A stretch of 56,866 nucleotides of DNA, taken from contig JAAPAO010000183.1 of the NCBI GenBank assembly GCA_013115145.1, forward strand, positions 1 to 56,866, read 5' to 3'. A model generated the notes under the pieces. That model was not told the DNA's origin. It made no database searches and worked only from the letters and a program-made list of their open reading frames with translations. Each line of letters starts with the position of its first letter. Positions within the stretch are counted from its first letter, which is position 1. Source of the DNA: Perkinsus chesapeaki. Taxonomy: Eukaryota; Perkinsozoa; Perkinsida; Perkinsidae. Shown one piece after another: positions 44,362 to 56,687 of the stretch. The position numbers and the translations under genes were made by a program.

Positions 44362-46566
44362 CGAAAACGCGTGCTTGCTGCTAGCTATTCATTTATTCGA
44401 TTTCTTATTCGATCTTCGCGAGATCGATATACCTTAATGATCGATAGTATCGATCATACTATCGATTCGATACTACGCTGATAGTATGATCGATACGAGA
44501 CACATACCTTAATCAGGTTACCTTATGAATTACTCCTATCATGTAGCCCAATACACGGATTACACAATTGAAAGTTTGGACAATATTTTCTATGCACAAC
44601 AGGGAGATGTCATTCACGAGCGAAATAGAAGATGCGAAGTTCGGAAATGAGAATAGTTCCAATAAACTTTATCATCGATGCTTCACTCGAGCGAAAATGG
44701 TTCTAGGAGTGCTGAGGAGAGGTCAGCCGCCTAGTAATATCAATTTAGTAGCCTTGGTAGCCGTTAATTTCACTAGAATCGGCGCTTCAGGCGCGCGAGC
44801 CACTCCCCCTTACCTTCCACATAAGTCGAGCTACTGCGCCATATTCTGTTGACTTCTGTGGTGAGCATGCACGGGGAGCAGATCGGGATAATGACAAAGG
44901 TAACTGAGAAGGGAAGCTGCGTCATTGTAAAGTAGAAGAAAATTCGAAAAAAAGAAGGAAATTGGCATGACGTTTTGTGGAAGCAATTAGAAATAATGAC
45001 GAGGCTTAAAAAGACACCTTACTATGGCACGCGACATATCGGCATATTAATAGTATTAATAATTAACAGCTGAGTAATTAATCGTCCTCCATTCCTTCTA
45101 TTGAGTGAATAGTACTAAGTTGATACTGTCATATAGTGCATAATAACACATATATTCTATATCTGAATACCCGTCTCGTATAGTTACGAATCGCTACCGA
45201 AAATCCGCGAAAGAACATAGCCGACAGATTCGGTGGAGGAGGACAGAAATATGGAGCTCATCTCACACGGTCCAAACTCCTCTCCGTACGAATGCCTTTG
45301 CCGTCCGTGGAGTCGCCAAAATCCTGAGAATTCATAAATCATGCCAGACGACAACGCACATGCACCGGCTTGGGCGTAAAACGGTTTTCCAGCAGTGTAA
45401 AACGCGATGTAGTATGCACTGAAACCACAGCGCGTTCTAACACCTGCGCAAAATGCCGTCGTCACTGCGCGTTTTAACATCTCGCGTTTAGCGCGCAATG
45501 GGTGTTAAATCGGACAGCTGACGTTGCGTGATCTGACGTACGTAGAACGCCGCGTTTTTTTCATAACGAGGGGGCATCATTTATGTACATGCTTGACTAC
45601 ACACGAAATTAGAAGCGGGAAATTTTAAGAAATCCCGGTATATTTTTAAAGTGTGTTAAGGAAGAGACGTTTTACGACCATTCGCTAAAAAGGAGGTCCA
45701 ACTCCTGAGTGAGACTGGTTGATGAGGCAGTCATAGAAACAATGCCAGATGACCCCAAAAGGAATGCATCTGATACTCTTCCCGGTCAAGGAAGATACTT
45801 TTTGAATTCATATTAGGAATGATTCCCGATACATTGTCATGTGATTTTCGTGATGCTATACGGACCAATGTGACAGATATTCCAATACTGAAGTACAGGA
45901 CACAATTCATTCAACTCACTCTCATGCTTCTCGAGGATCTCCACGGAACAACTTGGAAGATCGGCAATCTATTCCGAGACGATCTAGACGAAGACCTGAC
46001 GTGATAGAAGGCATTATTTCACCAAGCTGTCAACACTACCGCATGACATCATCGACGTTGCGAGCACGTTTTCGTCGAACAGGATGACCGTGTGAGGGCA
46101 GAGGAATAAGGCTTGATGGGAACGGAGGAGTTGGCATTTGTAATGCAACCCTGCCGCCAATCGGAATGTACACCAGCAATTGCCAACAAGTCCCCCTGTA
46201 CGACCAGGCACAGTACATGCCATGCAAGCACTTGATTGTGTGTGGGTTTATAGTCCAACACCAAAAATGCCTCGGACTACCAATTCTATGTACAGCTGCC
46301 GCGAAGGTTTAATATCTTGCACTTTGGTAATCTTTTAACACAACATCAGAACAAAATTCACATCTAGCAATTGTGCAGGTTATGTCGGTTAGCAGTGAAT
46401 GCCCATCATAGATTGCATGTGACCGTCCGCGCCTCTAGCGAAGACACAAAGACAAGTTAGCGCTCCTCCTTGTTGTTGGTCTTCGAGTCTCCAATAACAC
46501 CCAGATTGCTGATTTCTATATTCCTTCTAGAATCTCTGAATTACCGTCGCCATGACACTGGCGCAC
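44362..46566. other. Spacer between possible secreted gene and GNAT gene 3
   Basis: 2.2 kb, no gene assigned. At ~44425-44500 there is a dense nest of GATCGATA / TATCGATC inverted repeats. A plus-strand Cys-containing open stretch near 46,120-46,305 is unassigned. Confidence 0.4.
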
Positions 46567-47700
46567 CTACATAACATCCGCTTTTGGCAACTTGAGAACA
46601 TACAAGTCATGCTGGGATGAACCTGATTACGGAAAACTGAAATATAACAGAAGGAAGTGCATGTTACCACCAGAGGCCCTCAGGAGGTACAGTACGCGAC
46701 ATCTAGAGATGCGCGGTCTGGAGTCCAGACCGCGCATCTCTAGGGTAAATTTTTTTTGTCGAGTTAGAGCGGGGCAAGCTCGATTTATGGGTAATCGAGT
46801 ATGAAGAATTCAATAGAAAAGAAATTACCTCGAAATTCGACATACTTATCGATAGTTTTGCCCGTCCAGACCGCGCATCCCTAGATGTCGCGTACTGTAT
46901 ACGATTGCTGTTTCCTTTTGCCTCTGAGAAATTTCCCTAGCAAGATTTCGGTTGCATCTTCACACTTTAAACATTCCTCCATCCTCGAGGAGGAAAATCA
47001 CACTCTCGTGGGGCTTGATGAAACCCTGTCGCTAAGAGCTACCCGGGTCTGCTCCCACAAACTCAAATCCGTTGTGTTTCACGTAAAGACTTCTAGCGGC
47101 TTCATTGAATTCGGTGTCCCTTTCAATCTTCAAGTAGGCCGCTATAACGTTCGGCCACTTCTGTCGTATCTTGCACGTGAATTGGTAAATTGCTGACATA
47201 ATAATAATGGTGACATACATCTTCCAAAGCTAATGGTAACATTTTAGATGCTACTCCTTTATTTTGCCAACCTTTGTCTACCTCAACCCATTCAATATAA
47301 ACAACATCATCACCCTTCCTTTTTTCAGCACTGAAAAATACAACGTAATTTATCACGAGCCGTGAAGGTTATTTTTACAGTTGCTTCAACACAGCTTCTG
47401 TTATGTTTTGGGCAAGTTTGGAGTAGACAACTCCTTTAACATTCTGGAATCAGCAGTGCTAATATTCCGCCGCGTGTTCGCGCCACTTACTTCCATTTTC
47501 TTCCCCCCATGAAGGACAGCTCCGAAGACAAGTTCGCTTCCAAGAATCAAAGTCTGACCGACTTCCTCGGCACTCAAACGCCTATAATCAAGATCATCAG
47601 TACTTAGTTCGGTTAGTGGCTTAGACTGTTTGGCTGATTTTATCGATAATTGATAAGTAATGTTGATAAGACAGATGATAAGGAGAAGCGAAACTCTCAT
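46567..47700 (-). CDS. Secreted GNAT-like acetyltransferase 3, MITE in last intron
   Basis: 189 residues in five exons: 47491-47700, 47379-47443, 47219-47330, 47043-47169, 46567-46622; 570 nt, phases agree. Leader MRVSLLLIICLINITYQLSI. Motif A WQNKGVASKMLPLALED; motif B FNEAARSLYVKHNGFEFVG; end QHDLYVLKLPKADVM. The first exons have exactly the lengths of gene 2 (210, 65, 112). The last intron is 420 nt because a 208-bp MITE sits in it; otherwise it would be ~210 nt. If not spliced, translation ends at a stop just after DPGSS. Upstream of the Met there is a nine-codon ORF (MTVIILLLV) ending immediately before the start, a relic of the longer leader in copies 2, 4 and 5. Confidence 0.86.
46690..46897. 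mobile_element. Tc1/mariner-type MITE
   Basis: 208 bp flanked by TA at 46688-46689 and 46898-46899. Terminal inverted repeats of ~33 bp begin CAGTACGCGACATCTAG and continue GATGCGCGGTCTGGA, with one mismatch. Directly inside the left end the inner half is repeated in inverted form, giving a near-perfect ~40-nt hairpin. CAGT ends and TA duplication fit Tc1/mariner. No transposase. Confidence 0.88.
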
Positions 47701-47980
47701 TTATACCAATAACAGAATGATAACTGTCATTGTGGAAAAATTTTCACAAGTACCTAAAGGTGGTCACCAATAAAAGGAAGTTTTGTAAAGTTCTACGACT
47801 GCTCGATAACTTTTTAAGTATATTGGAAATACACACGCAACAGTCCAACAACGCAACACAATCTGCAGAGTCAACATCTGTAACACGTGATTGCAGCACG
47901 CAACATGTGACGCGGACAGGACAAGGGTGACACATTATTAAGAACATCACTTCCAAGATAAAGAAAAGAGACACCTACGA

Positions 47981-48821
47981 CTATGCTGTGGTGTGCTCCT
48001 GGTTGAAGGAGGTAGGATACTTGTACAGATATATAGCTCGTCCGGAAAGGCCCGAAAAACACCACAAAACCTGAAGAAAACGGGAATCAATAATATGCAT
48101 GCAGTACATCCTCAAGAAGGGGAGGTTTATCAGCCCTTGTAGATCTCAACAGCTTCCGAGTCCTACCTGGTTCCGTAATGGCGGTGAAGTTATGCTTCTC
48201 GTAGAAATGTACTCTAATTTTATAATACTTTTCGGCATCTTCATCACTATTGTCGACTTCCAAGTACACTGCTATAGTGTTCGGATACTTGTCTCGTATC
48301 TCACAGATGTAATCATTTATCGATGTAATCATTTGTATATATAATAATACATCTTTCAATGCTTTTGGTAACATTTTGGATGCCACACTCTTATTCCGCC
48401 AATCAGGATGTACCCAAATATAATCAATGAAAATAGCATCATTTTCGTCTTCCCTCTCAGGACTGGAAACACGATTTTGCCATGAGATAAATAACTAGAA
48501 TCACGTACAGTGCGGCTAGCACTGCCAGCGGGGCACGCCGTTCCTTGTACCACATCACATACCCAATCGTATCCTGACATAGTTGCCTAATACGTCTGAG
48601 ATGCATTCCTGGGAATTCACTTCCTTTCTGTTGATCTTCTTTCCTTTCTCTACAGCGGCAAAGTAGTGTCGCTTAGACATGAAATCTTTTTCCGTCAATG
48701 GTCTATATTCAAGATCGCCAGCAGTTAGCTCGGTTAATGGCTTCGACTGTTTGGCTGATTGTATCGATAATTGATAAGTGATGCTAATAAGACAGATAAT
48801 AAGGAAGAGGGAAGCTCTCAT
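47981..48821 (-). CDS. Secreted GNAT-like acetyltransferase 4, altered acetyl-CoA loop
   Basis: 188 residues in five exons: 48621-48821, 48509-48573, 48351-48462, 48167-48299, 47981-48036; 567 nt, phases agree. Leader MRASLFLIICLISITYQLSI (optionally extended by MTTVVILLLLL). The 65- and 112-nt exons match genes 2 and 3. Motif A reads WRNKSVASKMLPKALKD: the Gly of RxxGxA is Ser, so acetyl-CoA binding may be weakened. Motif B is YKIRVHFYEKHNF. The last exon (AIYLYKYPTSFNQEHTTA) needs the acceptor GACGAG at 48037, chosen because it alone restores LYKYP. Start lies 280 bp downstream of nothing but spacer; gene 3 begins 280 bp further along. Confidence 0.82.
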
Positions 48822-49519
48822 TAGTAATAATAACAAAATGACAACTGTTGTCACAGGAGCGTACTATCTACAATACTTCGCGACCAACATTAGGGAAGAA
48901 CGGCGACCCACGGAGGAGGGCGAAGGGAAACAACGAACCTAACGATGGATAATAAGGAGAAAAATCGATTCGAATGCGAACCAGGAAACGGCGCCGACTT
49001 GTGCGAAGTAGTTTTCATCCTCTTGCTCGGAATGTGTGAGCCATAGCTCATTTGCTAAACGATTGTGAAGAGCTGCGGAATAATGAGCAGCGAACTGTGC
49101 GGGAGAGCCATAACCTCCTCATTGGTTTCGTTTTTATGTCAATAATATACAATATAACAGTAAGACACATCGACCACCATATGAACGTACCAGGTATATA
49201 GGGAAGCTTCCGATCAGCAGCAAACAGCATAATTATTCTTACAAGAGCAAATGTATTTTGCTATGATAATATTGTGATAGAACGCAACCAACTGAAGCAT
49301 GAACAACATCACACACATGATTAATAAATATAGAGGATTGCATAACATCATAAACGCGAGGCATGTGGATAACATTCAGCACTATCATCAAAGTGCAGTA
49401 TGATAAATATTAGTAATATGGGTTATTACTTATATGGTAAGGTACACATCAAATGGTGAAAAGGAGTCAATATAAAATGAATATAATGAATATTAATAAA
49501 GTAGGCATCTGTAGTGTTA
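48822..49519. other. Spacer between GNAT genes 4 and 5
   Basis: AT-rich, no gene or repeat recognised. Confidence 0.45.
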
Positions 49520-50819
49520 TCATTTCTTCTTGCCGAGGGGAGAGTATTTGTATATGTACAGCTTGTTACCAATAAATTCTGAGAGGAATGCCGAATGTGG
49601 CCACGAGCTAGCGCCATCAACCCTACCGTAGTCTTCTCCAATATACTTGAATGTGCGACGATCCAACGGAGCAGCGGCAGTGTCACCACTCATAGATACA
49701 ACCACGAAGGTGAGCTCTGGATGCTGGGCCTTAATCTAAAACGTGGATACTCCTCAATGCATCATCACCATTGAGCTGCTGCAGTACGTAGTCCACCGTA
49801 GCCAATATCTTCTCAGTTCCTCCCACATCGCCTGGTTTGTTAACATATCTCAGGAAGGCGGTGACTTTCGAGACGACCATCTTTTGGCTGAACCAAATTG
49901 TCTTCCCAAAATGGAGGTAGGAAGGAGCGGCCTACATGTCTCTTCTTGCATCGGAGGAAATAGCTGGTAGAGACTGCAGGAGTTTCTGCTGAGCCTAAGA
50001 TGAGCCGGATGATACAAGGTAACTTCGTGGATTTACTTCGTATGAAGTGGGACTATCCATAGAAATGCATGACAGGAGGGAAGCATCTCGGAACGCAGGG
50101 AGCTTCAGACCACATGACTTGGGGACACTTCCTGTGTTTGCAACGGGGTAGTGGAACTTGTAAGTCCCTCCGTGACGTGAGTGGGAACCTAGTACACCGG
50201 CATCAGAATAATCACCAAAGCAGGTTGCCAATATGAGCCACAGGAAATAGGTAAAGGCAATAGTTCAGTCGGCTTCATATGGAAGAATGCGAAGTTAACT
50301 CACCATCCGGGAAAAATCCAAGAGCCTCAATCTCCTCCGAAGGGTCATCCGCAAGTACATACATATGGGCGATTTTCACTTCTGGCCACTTCTCACGCGC
50401 CTAAAATGACCAGCATTCGATAGTGAAGATTTGTGAGCCAGTACGTCAATGAGTGCTAGTGCTATCAACCTAGCTTCAATCCCTTTGTTTTCCCAATTCT
50501 TACGAACAGAAAGGAAAAAGTGAACGACTTGAGGATTCTCTTGAGTGGCTTCGACATATCCCACACTCTGAAATGAATTACTTACACTTGTTAATCATTC
50601 AGCTACCTCCTTCCCGTTTGGTGATGGAGCCGAAGCTTTCAGGATAAATCTATCTGGAACTTCAGATGTAGAGGGAAAAAGCTTCTCTCTTTTCGCGGGT
50701 TCATATTCAAGATCATCAGCACTTAGTTCGGTTAATGGCTTAGACTGTTTAACTGATTTTATCGATAATTGATTAGTATTGTTGATAAGACAGATAATAA
50801 GGAAGAGGGAAGCTCTCAT
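49520..50819 (-). CDS. Two-domain secreted GNAT-like protein (GNAT gene 5)
   Basis: 319 residues in seven exons: 50607-50819, 50445-50567, 50304-50400, 50037-50188, 49936-49994, 49788-49887, 49520-49735; total 960 nt with every phase consistent. Domain 1: leader MRASLFLIICLINNTNQLSI, then WENKGIEARLIALALID as motif A, EKWPEVKIAHMYVLADD, end TYKFHYPVA. Domain 2: VSKVTAFLRY, KPGDVGGTEKILATVDY as motif A, HPELTFVVVSMSGD, and the family end KLYIYKYS. The domains are joined through a 42-nt intron (49995-50036) that removes a stop. The 65-nt exon of the other genes is absent from domain 1. An alternative is two genes: a 208-residue protein stopping at 49995 and an exon-1-less fragment. Confidence 0.78.
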
Positions 50820-51413
50820 TGATAGAATGACAACTGTCATGCTTCATGGATTGGATGGTGACACGCGATGATGCGGAGAAGCAAGAATGACACTCCTTGG
50901 GACCCACTTAAACGAGAGCCAGACTAGTGCAAGGTAACCCAATACCCACTCGAAGAGATCATAACCATTCAAGAGCTCCAACGGAATTAACGAGTATGCC
51001 CGAGAAAGCTATGAGGGCATCGCAGCCGTCTCGTCTCCAATAATCGATGGCGCGCGCCAACCAATCTCCGGCGGAGATTATCTGCACAATTATTGATCCC
51101 CTAATAAAATATCCTCCTTTGGGGGATACAGCGAGCGGGAGGCGAGGGCGAACGCCTCTGTACTAATAAAGGTTCGTTACTAGTAGACCACGAAGCAATC
51201 TTGGTCTAGGTCCGACAGTTGGGATCAGCCACAACTCTGCAAGCTCTATCAATCTCAACAAGGCCTTCACAGTGCTCTTAATTCTCTACCAATAGAGCTG
51301 AAATGCTAACACACGAGCATTTCTGTTATGTTCGTCGAATGCACAATATCAAATAGCCATCACTAAACGTGCCGTCCCGCTCTCCAACTCAAGACGAATG
51401 ACACCAAGAAAAA
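50820..51413. other. Spacer between GNAT array and PIG-T
   Basis: No gene recognised. Confidence 0.5.
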
Positions 51414-54400
51414 TCAACTTCGTCGAAATTTTTGCATTATGCGTTTCAGCAGACTTTTTTTATTTGAACTCGCCGACTTCTCTCGGATCTCCCGCCGAGC
51501 CAAAGTTCGGTAAGCACCGCTGAAGAATATCGTGAGCACAGTTGTGCTGAGGGCAATGACGTTAAATGGCATACTGAAGTCTGGCATGGGGAGCATCACC
51601 AGGAGGCCGTTTGTGAACCTAAAAAATGTAAACGAATTCCAGAGCTGTCCCATTCTGCACAACACATATTCGGAAGATTCTCGTAATGCTCTTCAAGATT
51701 TATCTCTATCGAGAATAACGGAATTGGACTCGGTTCAATCTTTGAGGAATATCAAAAATCTTCACTTCTAGAATATAATATCTACTGTATATGATCCCAT
51801 CATTCCTCATCTCTGTTTTGTTATTTTCCATTAAAAAAACTTATAACATCTATGTATCTATTTGGTACGCTGTATTCCAGCCAAATGTGATATTCAATCA
51901 ATCTAACTTAAGCCAAAATATATTGTGATAGTCGTGCCCCAGTAACACAATTATTGTCTCCTTCAACCAAGCTGAAGTTGCTCTAGCGTTAAGTGCCAAT
52001 CTGTATGCAGTAAGATAACCTCTTTGGATCCACTAATCACACCAAGCCCGATCGAATTGATAACCAGTTACACGATCGCAATAGAGTCAAAAAATGATAA
52101 ATTTTCCAATTCAAAAACCGTCAAACGTTCCAGATGATCTTACCCAGTGTGTTTATCATCTTCATCATCACCTATTGTCACTTCGTACATCGCAGCTTCC
52201 ATATCAAAACCCTTCTCGCAGGCGTATGAGTAAGACTTAGTGTGAATATGCGATTTCAACACAGGCACCCTCATTTGCCATTCTGATCCACCTGCCACTT
52301 CTACACTCACGTGGAACGAGCTCGCTGTCTTCCAATGATCAGTTGGCTGGAGTTGGATCAAACCCATATTCAATTTCTCGACCTCGCCCGAGTCACCAAT
52401 TTGAACCCCCTTCGAATGCCATAATGGTCGCAAGAAAAATGGCAGCTGGTCGAACACCGAAATTTTCGCCGTTTCATTTCCCCGATTTTTGAGGCTCAAA
52501 AAATACACCGCTCGCACTCGATCAGGATAAGCTTCATCAGCAAGGAAACCACCATCTCGTAGGAGCGATCTCGTCACAGTTACTGGCGGTGGCGGATAAG
52601 GAGGTACCTGAGAGGCGCTCTTTCCGACCTAGAAAATATCTTTTGCCGACGGAACTGTGTTCTCCTCCGTCCGAGAAGATTAAGAGCAGAACTCTACCAG
52701 GAGCATCTCTTCGCAAACTTTCGATTCGCAATCTGCGGCATATAAGTTAACGAAAACCTAACGAGGCCGCGATCTACTACAGTAGCGTGACATTGCACAA
52801 TTGAGGTTTGAGAACGTAACTATCAACCAGAGGTCGATTGGGACTGTCCCTGCGTCTTTCCATCATGCGCGACGCTGAACTTCCGAGAGTGGCCAGGATT
52901 GCCCCATGTTTCCGATAGAAAATATTATTCTGTGGAAACTACCGGACCCACGAGCTTACCAGCAGACAACCAATTAGCATGTAACTCACACTTCCGAGGT
53001 ATCTTCATGTCCCTTCAACTTGAGCGGAAAATTTCTGAGCGAATTCCTTTCGATTTTTCACAACGTGAACAAAATTTTCGGCAGCAAAAATTTCAGAAGA
53101 ATTTTCCCCGCAGACCTACATTCGTTATTTTCGCGTTCTCCATTCCTATAGCAGGACACGGCCGAGATATGGAAGTCTGGAAGTCCATGCCAACAAGTCG
53201 ACGAGCCAGCGCGGAGTCTGGTTCCAGTTGCACTGTGAGCCGAGCGGTCATCCTCATCAGAGACTCTTTGCCATCAGTGGCAGTTTGAATCGAGCCCAAA
53301 AGCCCCAACGAGAAGAATTCACCTAAAAGCCGACGAAGTAATAAGCAATTTCTTTCTTCACGGTATTAGATTCTGCTGCCACACAATCGGCTGTCCCCTT
53401 TTCCCAGAGTAAGTGCTGTGCAACACTACCAATGAGACATATATTCACCAAACTACCGCAGCAACAGTGGATCAGGTAAAACGGTCAGTAGGACGCGAAA
53501 TCGGTTTTACTGTAGAAACAAACATTCCTGCAGAACGCCACTTCCATGGAAAACATTGAAGTCGGGATCTACAAGTCCTGACTGATCCAAACAGTTTTTT
53601 ATGCAAGTATTTCTAGAAAATTCTATTGAAAAAACCGTGTATGTTTTGATGCGACTACTATTCCCGCGCAAAGTTTTGGGCGAGCGAGTTCTCCAAAAAA
53701 GCGTTTGAAACAGTGTTCTGAATCACCGTAGTTCTCCAGCAAGCTTTCTGTAAGAATTTTATCCATCTTAGCGCCACCAGAACATAACCATTAAAATTAT
53801 TGATCTCTCGGAACAGATTAAATTTCAACAAGACAACTATAATCAAATCCATAACTCCAGTAACTTAGCGGCGACTCTCCGTCAAATGGCTTACTTGCAG
53901 CGAACTCAATCTTAGATGCTTCAGCGCCCATCAAAACTGATGCCAAACCGAGGCGATCAGAGCAGGGTAGGACTGCCAGCCAAGGGGTCAAATTTTCCGT
54001 ACCTGATGAAAATCTTCTTAATTTCGAATTTCTTCATTCCTGTGGATCACCGGACAGCCGCGAAGGAGCACGAAGCGGCTGGAAATGAAGTTTCGGCCGT
54101 TTCCAAATGAATGAAGGCAACTCGTGACAAAAATTCTTTCGACGACTTCACCCAGAAATGACATCTTACAAGAACCAAACGATAAATTTCGGACGACCTA
54201 ATTTCCATCGAACTTTCAATTGAGATTGATCAATGAAATATGATTAATATCTAAAGTGTTGTAAGTTGAAGTCTCGATGTAAACTCTTTCACTGAATTAA
54301 GAGCCCCCTCAGTGCAGAGCCGATAATGATGGCAGTGTCTAAGCGTAGAGTCTACGCTGTTAAGCATAATACATCGGAGAGAAATACGGCACGGTTTCTT

Positions 54401-56687
54401 GGAGGAGAAATTCAATTAGCTGGGGATCGAACCTCTGCTTGAATGAGAGCGCGTGTCGGTCGGTGTATGCTGGCGAGCGCCAAGTTGACCCTTGATTGCC
54501 ATCAAGGCATCATCACAGTGGTATATTTTTTCACCCTTGATGTTGGGGGACTAGAGATAAGACACCTTGACTGTGAGGCTAGCGCTCGGACAGCTTGCTC
54601 ACACTAGTCAGGCTCTGACCCTCTGGTCTGTTCCGCCCATCTCGGCGCTCGGGCTTCGGTCCGCGGGCTTGAGATTGGTCGACACCTCTCCCATTTCCAG
54701 GAATTCATTCTATTGAGGAATAGCTGAGACTTGAAATTTTTCGAGAGTCGCTCTGGCAGGTGAGGAACTTCCACCGATAAGAGTGTTGAAAGTGCCACAT
54801 ATGTATGAAACGAAAGAGGGCTTTTATAATAACTTCACAGAACCTGTAAATAGGTCCTATTTCCTATGATCACCGAACACGAGCGTGATGCCAGAAGGGT
54901 GAGTTCGATGAATGCAATGGGTTACCTACAGGTTGGCTCATACGGGAGTCCTTTCCACATCACTCCTTCGGGCGTGACAAATGGCCTTATCCAAGAGAAA
55001 CTGTCATGACTGGGATCTGAAGTGAAACAGCAGAAGTTCTATCCCTTTCAAGGCAACCGAGTAAAACACTTCAACCCCCGTAAGTTCAACTAGCACCTTT
55101 TGCGAGCAAAAAAGCCCTTGGAAACGGATGGCCGAAGCCCCTCCGAGCCGGAGAGAAATACTCTCCCTTGTCAATTATTTCGGCATCAGGCAGAATTTTT
55201 GACAAAATTTCCCGGGAAGATTTTGCCGGAAAATATGCTACTATACTGACTAGACCAAATAGGAGACACGAGATGCATTCTTCCAGACCTCAAATCTCCT
55301 CTATGACATCCGGAGGGATATACGAAGGTAAAGGAGCTCTGTTGGAAAAGTTGAGATATGTCTCTCCATGTCTAGCCATCATGATTTTAAAAATAGGACC
55401 TTGTCAATCTATGCGCGCTTCGCGTGAGTTTCTTAGGCCGTTTTAGCTCGATTAAACATTATGTCCAGCGCGTGTAGATCTCAAACTTGAGGTCTGTTGG
55501 TTTAGACTCAACTTCAATCCTATGGATGCTGCTGACTTGCCATAATAATTTCTACCCGTCCTCAAATGGCTAGATCAAACTAAGCATATCTAACCTCATA
55601 ATTTATATATTATTAATTATCCAGCAGATTATTATATTATTAATAATGTAATATACTATCTACATTTAACAAGTCTATCACCTCCCCCGCTTACCCATCC
55701 CCTCAAAGCTCGCTCCAAGCACTCCACTCAACGACCACGCCAATCTTCGCCATTTCTCTTCTTTCTCCGAGTTACCCATTTTTGCCATCATTATCGCTCC
55801 CGGAGGGAATCTAAATTACTAAATTTAATCCAGCATCAGTCGCCATACAATATATTCATCTGGTCATTACTGTATAATTATGACATTATATACTGTATAC
55901 TACTTTACTATATATATTACTACTGTACATCTTTGGAGACGTCTTTTGAGCTACTGAAAACGAGTAACGCAATAATCTCTTCACAGATAGACTCCTCTCG
56001 TTGGGCTCTACAATCGGTATTTGCCTCGGGGCATTCCAATTTTCGGCGCCATCGTGCGTTCGTGGCGCATGCCTCTGAACCTAGTAACTTTACTGCTGTA
56101 GGGACCGTAGCCGTATCTTGGATCAAGAACTCACTTATTTTCCGAGCTCCCTTCCCCAGTCGCGAGCCTCCCCCACCTTATATGCATATAACATTTATAT
56201 AAGCTCATTTGTCAAGTCCCCCAAACCACAGTATTACATCGTTCTCGGACTGCCCATTTTCGCTTTCCAAACTCCTCGAGTGAGATGCGCCTCAAACCCA
56301 GCTTCAACCTCAGATTCGCCAAGCATATCCAATATGTTTCCAATACCTACGAGGAATATCCTGGCGCGTGACTCCGTCATATGTCTCCGGTAAAAGAGAA
56401 CCATTCCTGGGCTGAGGACACTGTAAAGATTCGTTTGTTTTCTCGTCGGTTGCGAGAAAGTTGATTCACACCTCGTACATCGAATAGCCCAATCATACAT
56501 CATCTAGTCAGCTTGTCAGATGATTAATAATACCGAAATCGCTACTCCTTGAATCATCTTCATCTTCGCAAGTGCTCACAATCAACATTCTTCCGGTTTC
56601 CCCCCATCTACTACCCCTCGGAAAGATATCATACTTATTTCCTTCCCCGGCCATTCTGGTACTATTTACCGTCATCTCGTATACGAC
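51414..56687 (-). CDS. PIGT: PIG-T / GPI16, GPI transamidase subunit (partial model)
   Basis: PIG-T is an ER-membrane subunit of the complex that cleaves the C-terminal signal and attaches the GPI anchor. Exons placed: 56615-56687 (NKYDIFPRG), 56238-56346 (IGNILDMLG then LTRGVWKAKMGSP, equal to the SFTQGRW region), 53120-53322 (QTSISRPCPAI), 52144-52607 (PPYPPPPV, DQLPFFLRPLW, YSYACEKGFD), and 51414-51618 (LLVMLPMPDFSMPFNVIAL, a membrane segment, then a basic tail). The last join across a 525-nt intron keeps phase and gives a 67-residue final exon. The middle (about 53.3-56.2 kb), the piece between 53120 and 52607, and the 5' end are unresolved, so the gene may continue past the window. Confidence 0.82.
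53323..56237. other. Unresolved interior of PIG-T
   Basis: About 2.9 kb that should contain the missing luminal-domain exons. One candidate on the minus strand lies at ~54,930-55,018 (DPSHDSFSWIRPFVTPEG, bounded by TTCAG and GTAACC), but it has no clear match. The rest is AT-rich, intron-like. Confidence 0.4.

Noticed and set aside
50828-50839. Palindrome TGACAACTGTCA just upstream of several GNAT starts as a shared operator
   Set aside because: The same bases encode an upstream Met-Thr-(Thr)-Val-Val-Ile-Leu leader in genes 4 and 5, so the similarity is explained by homologous 5' sequence.
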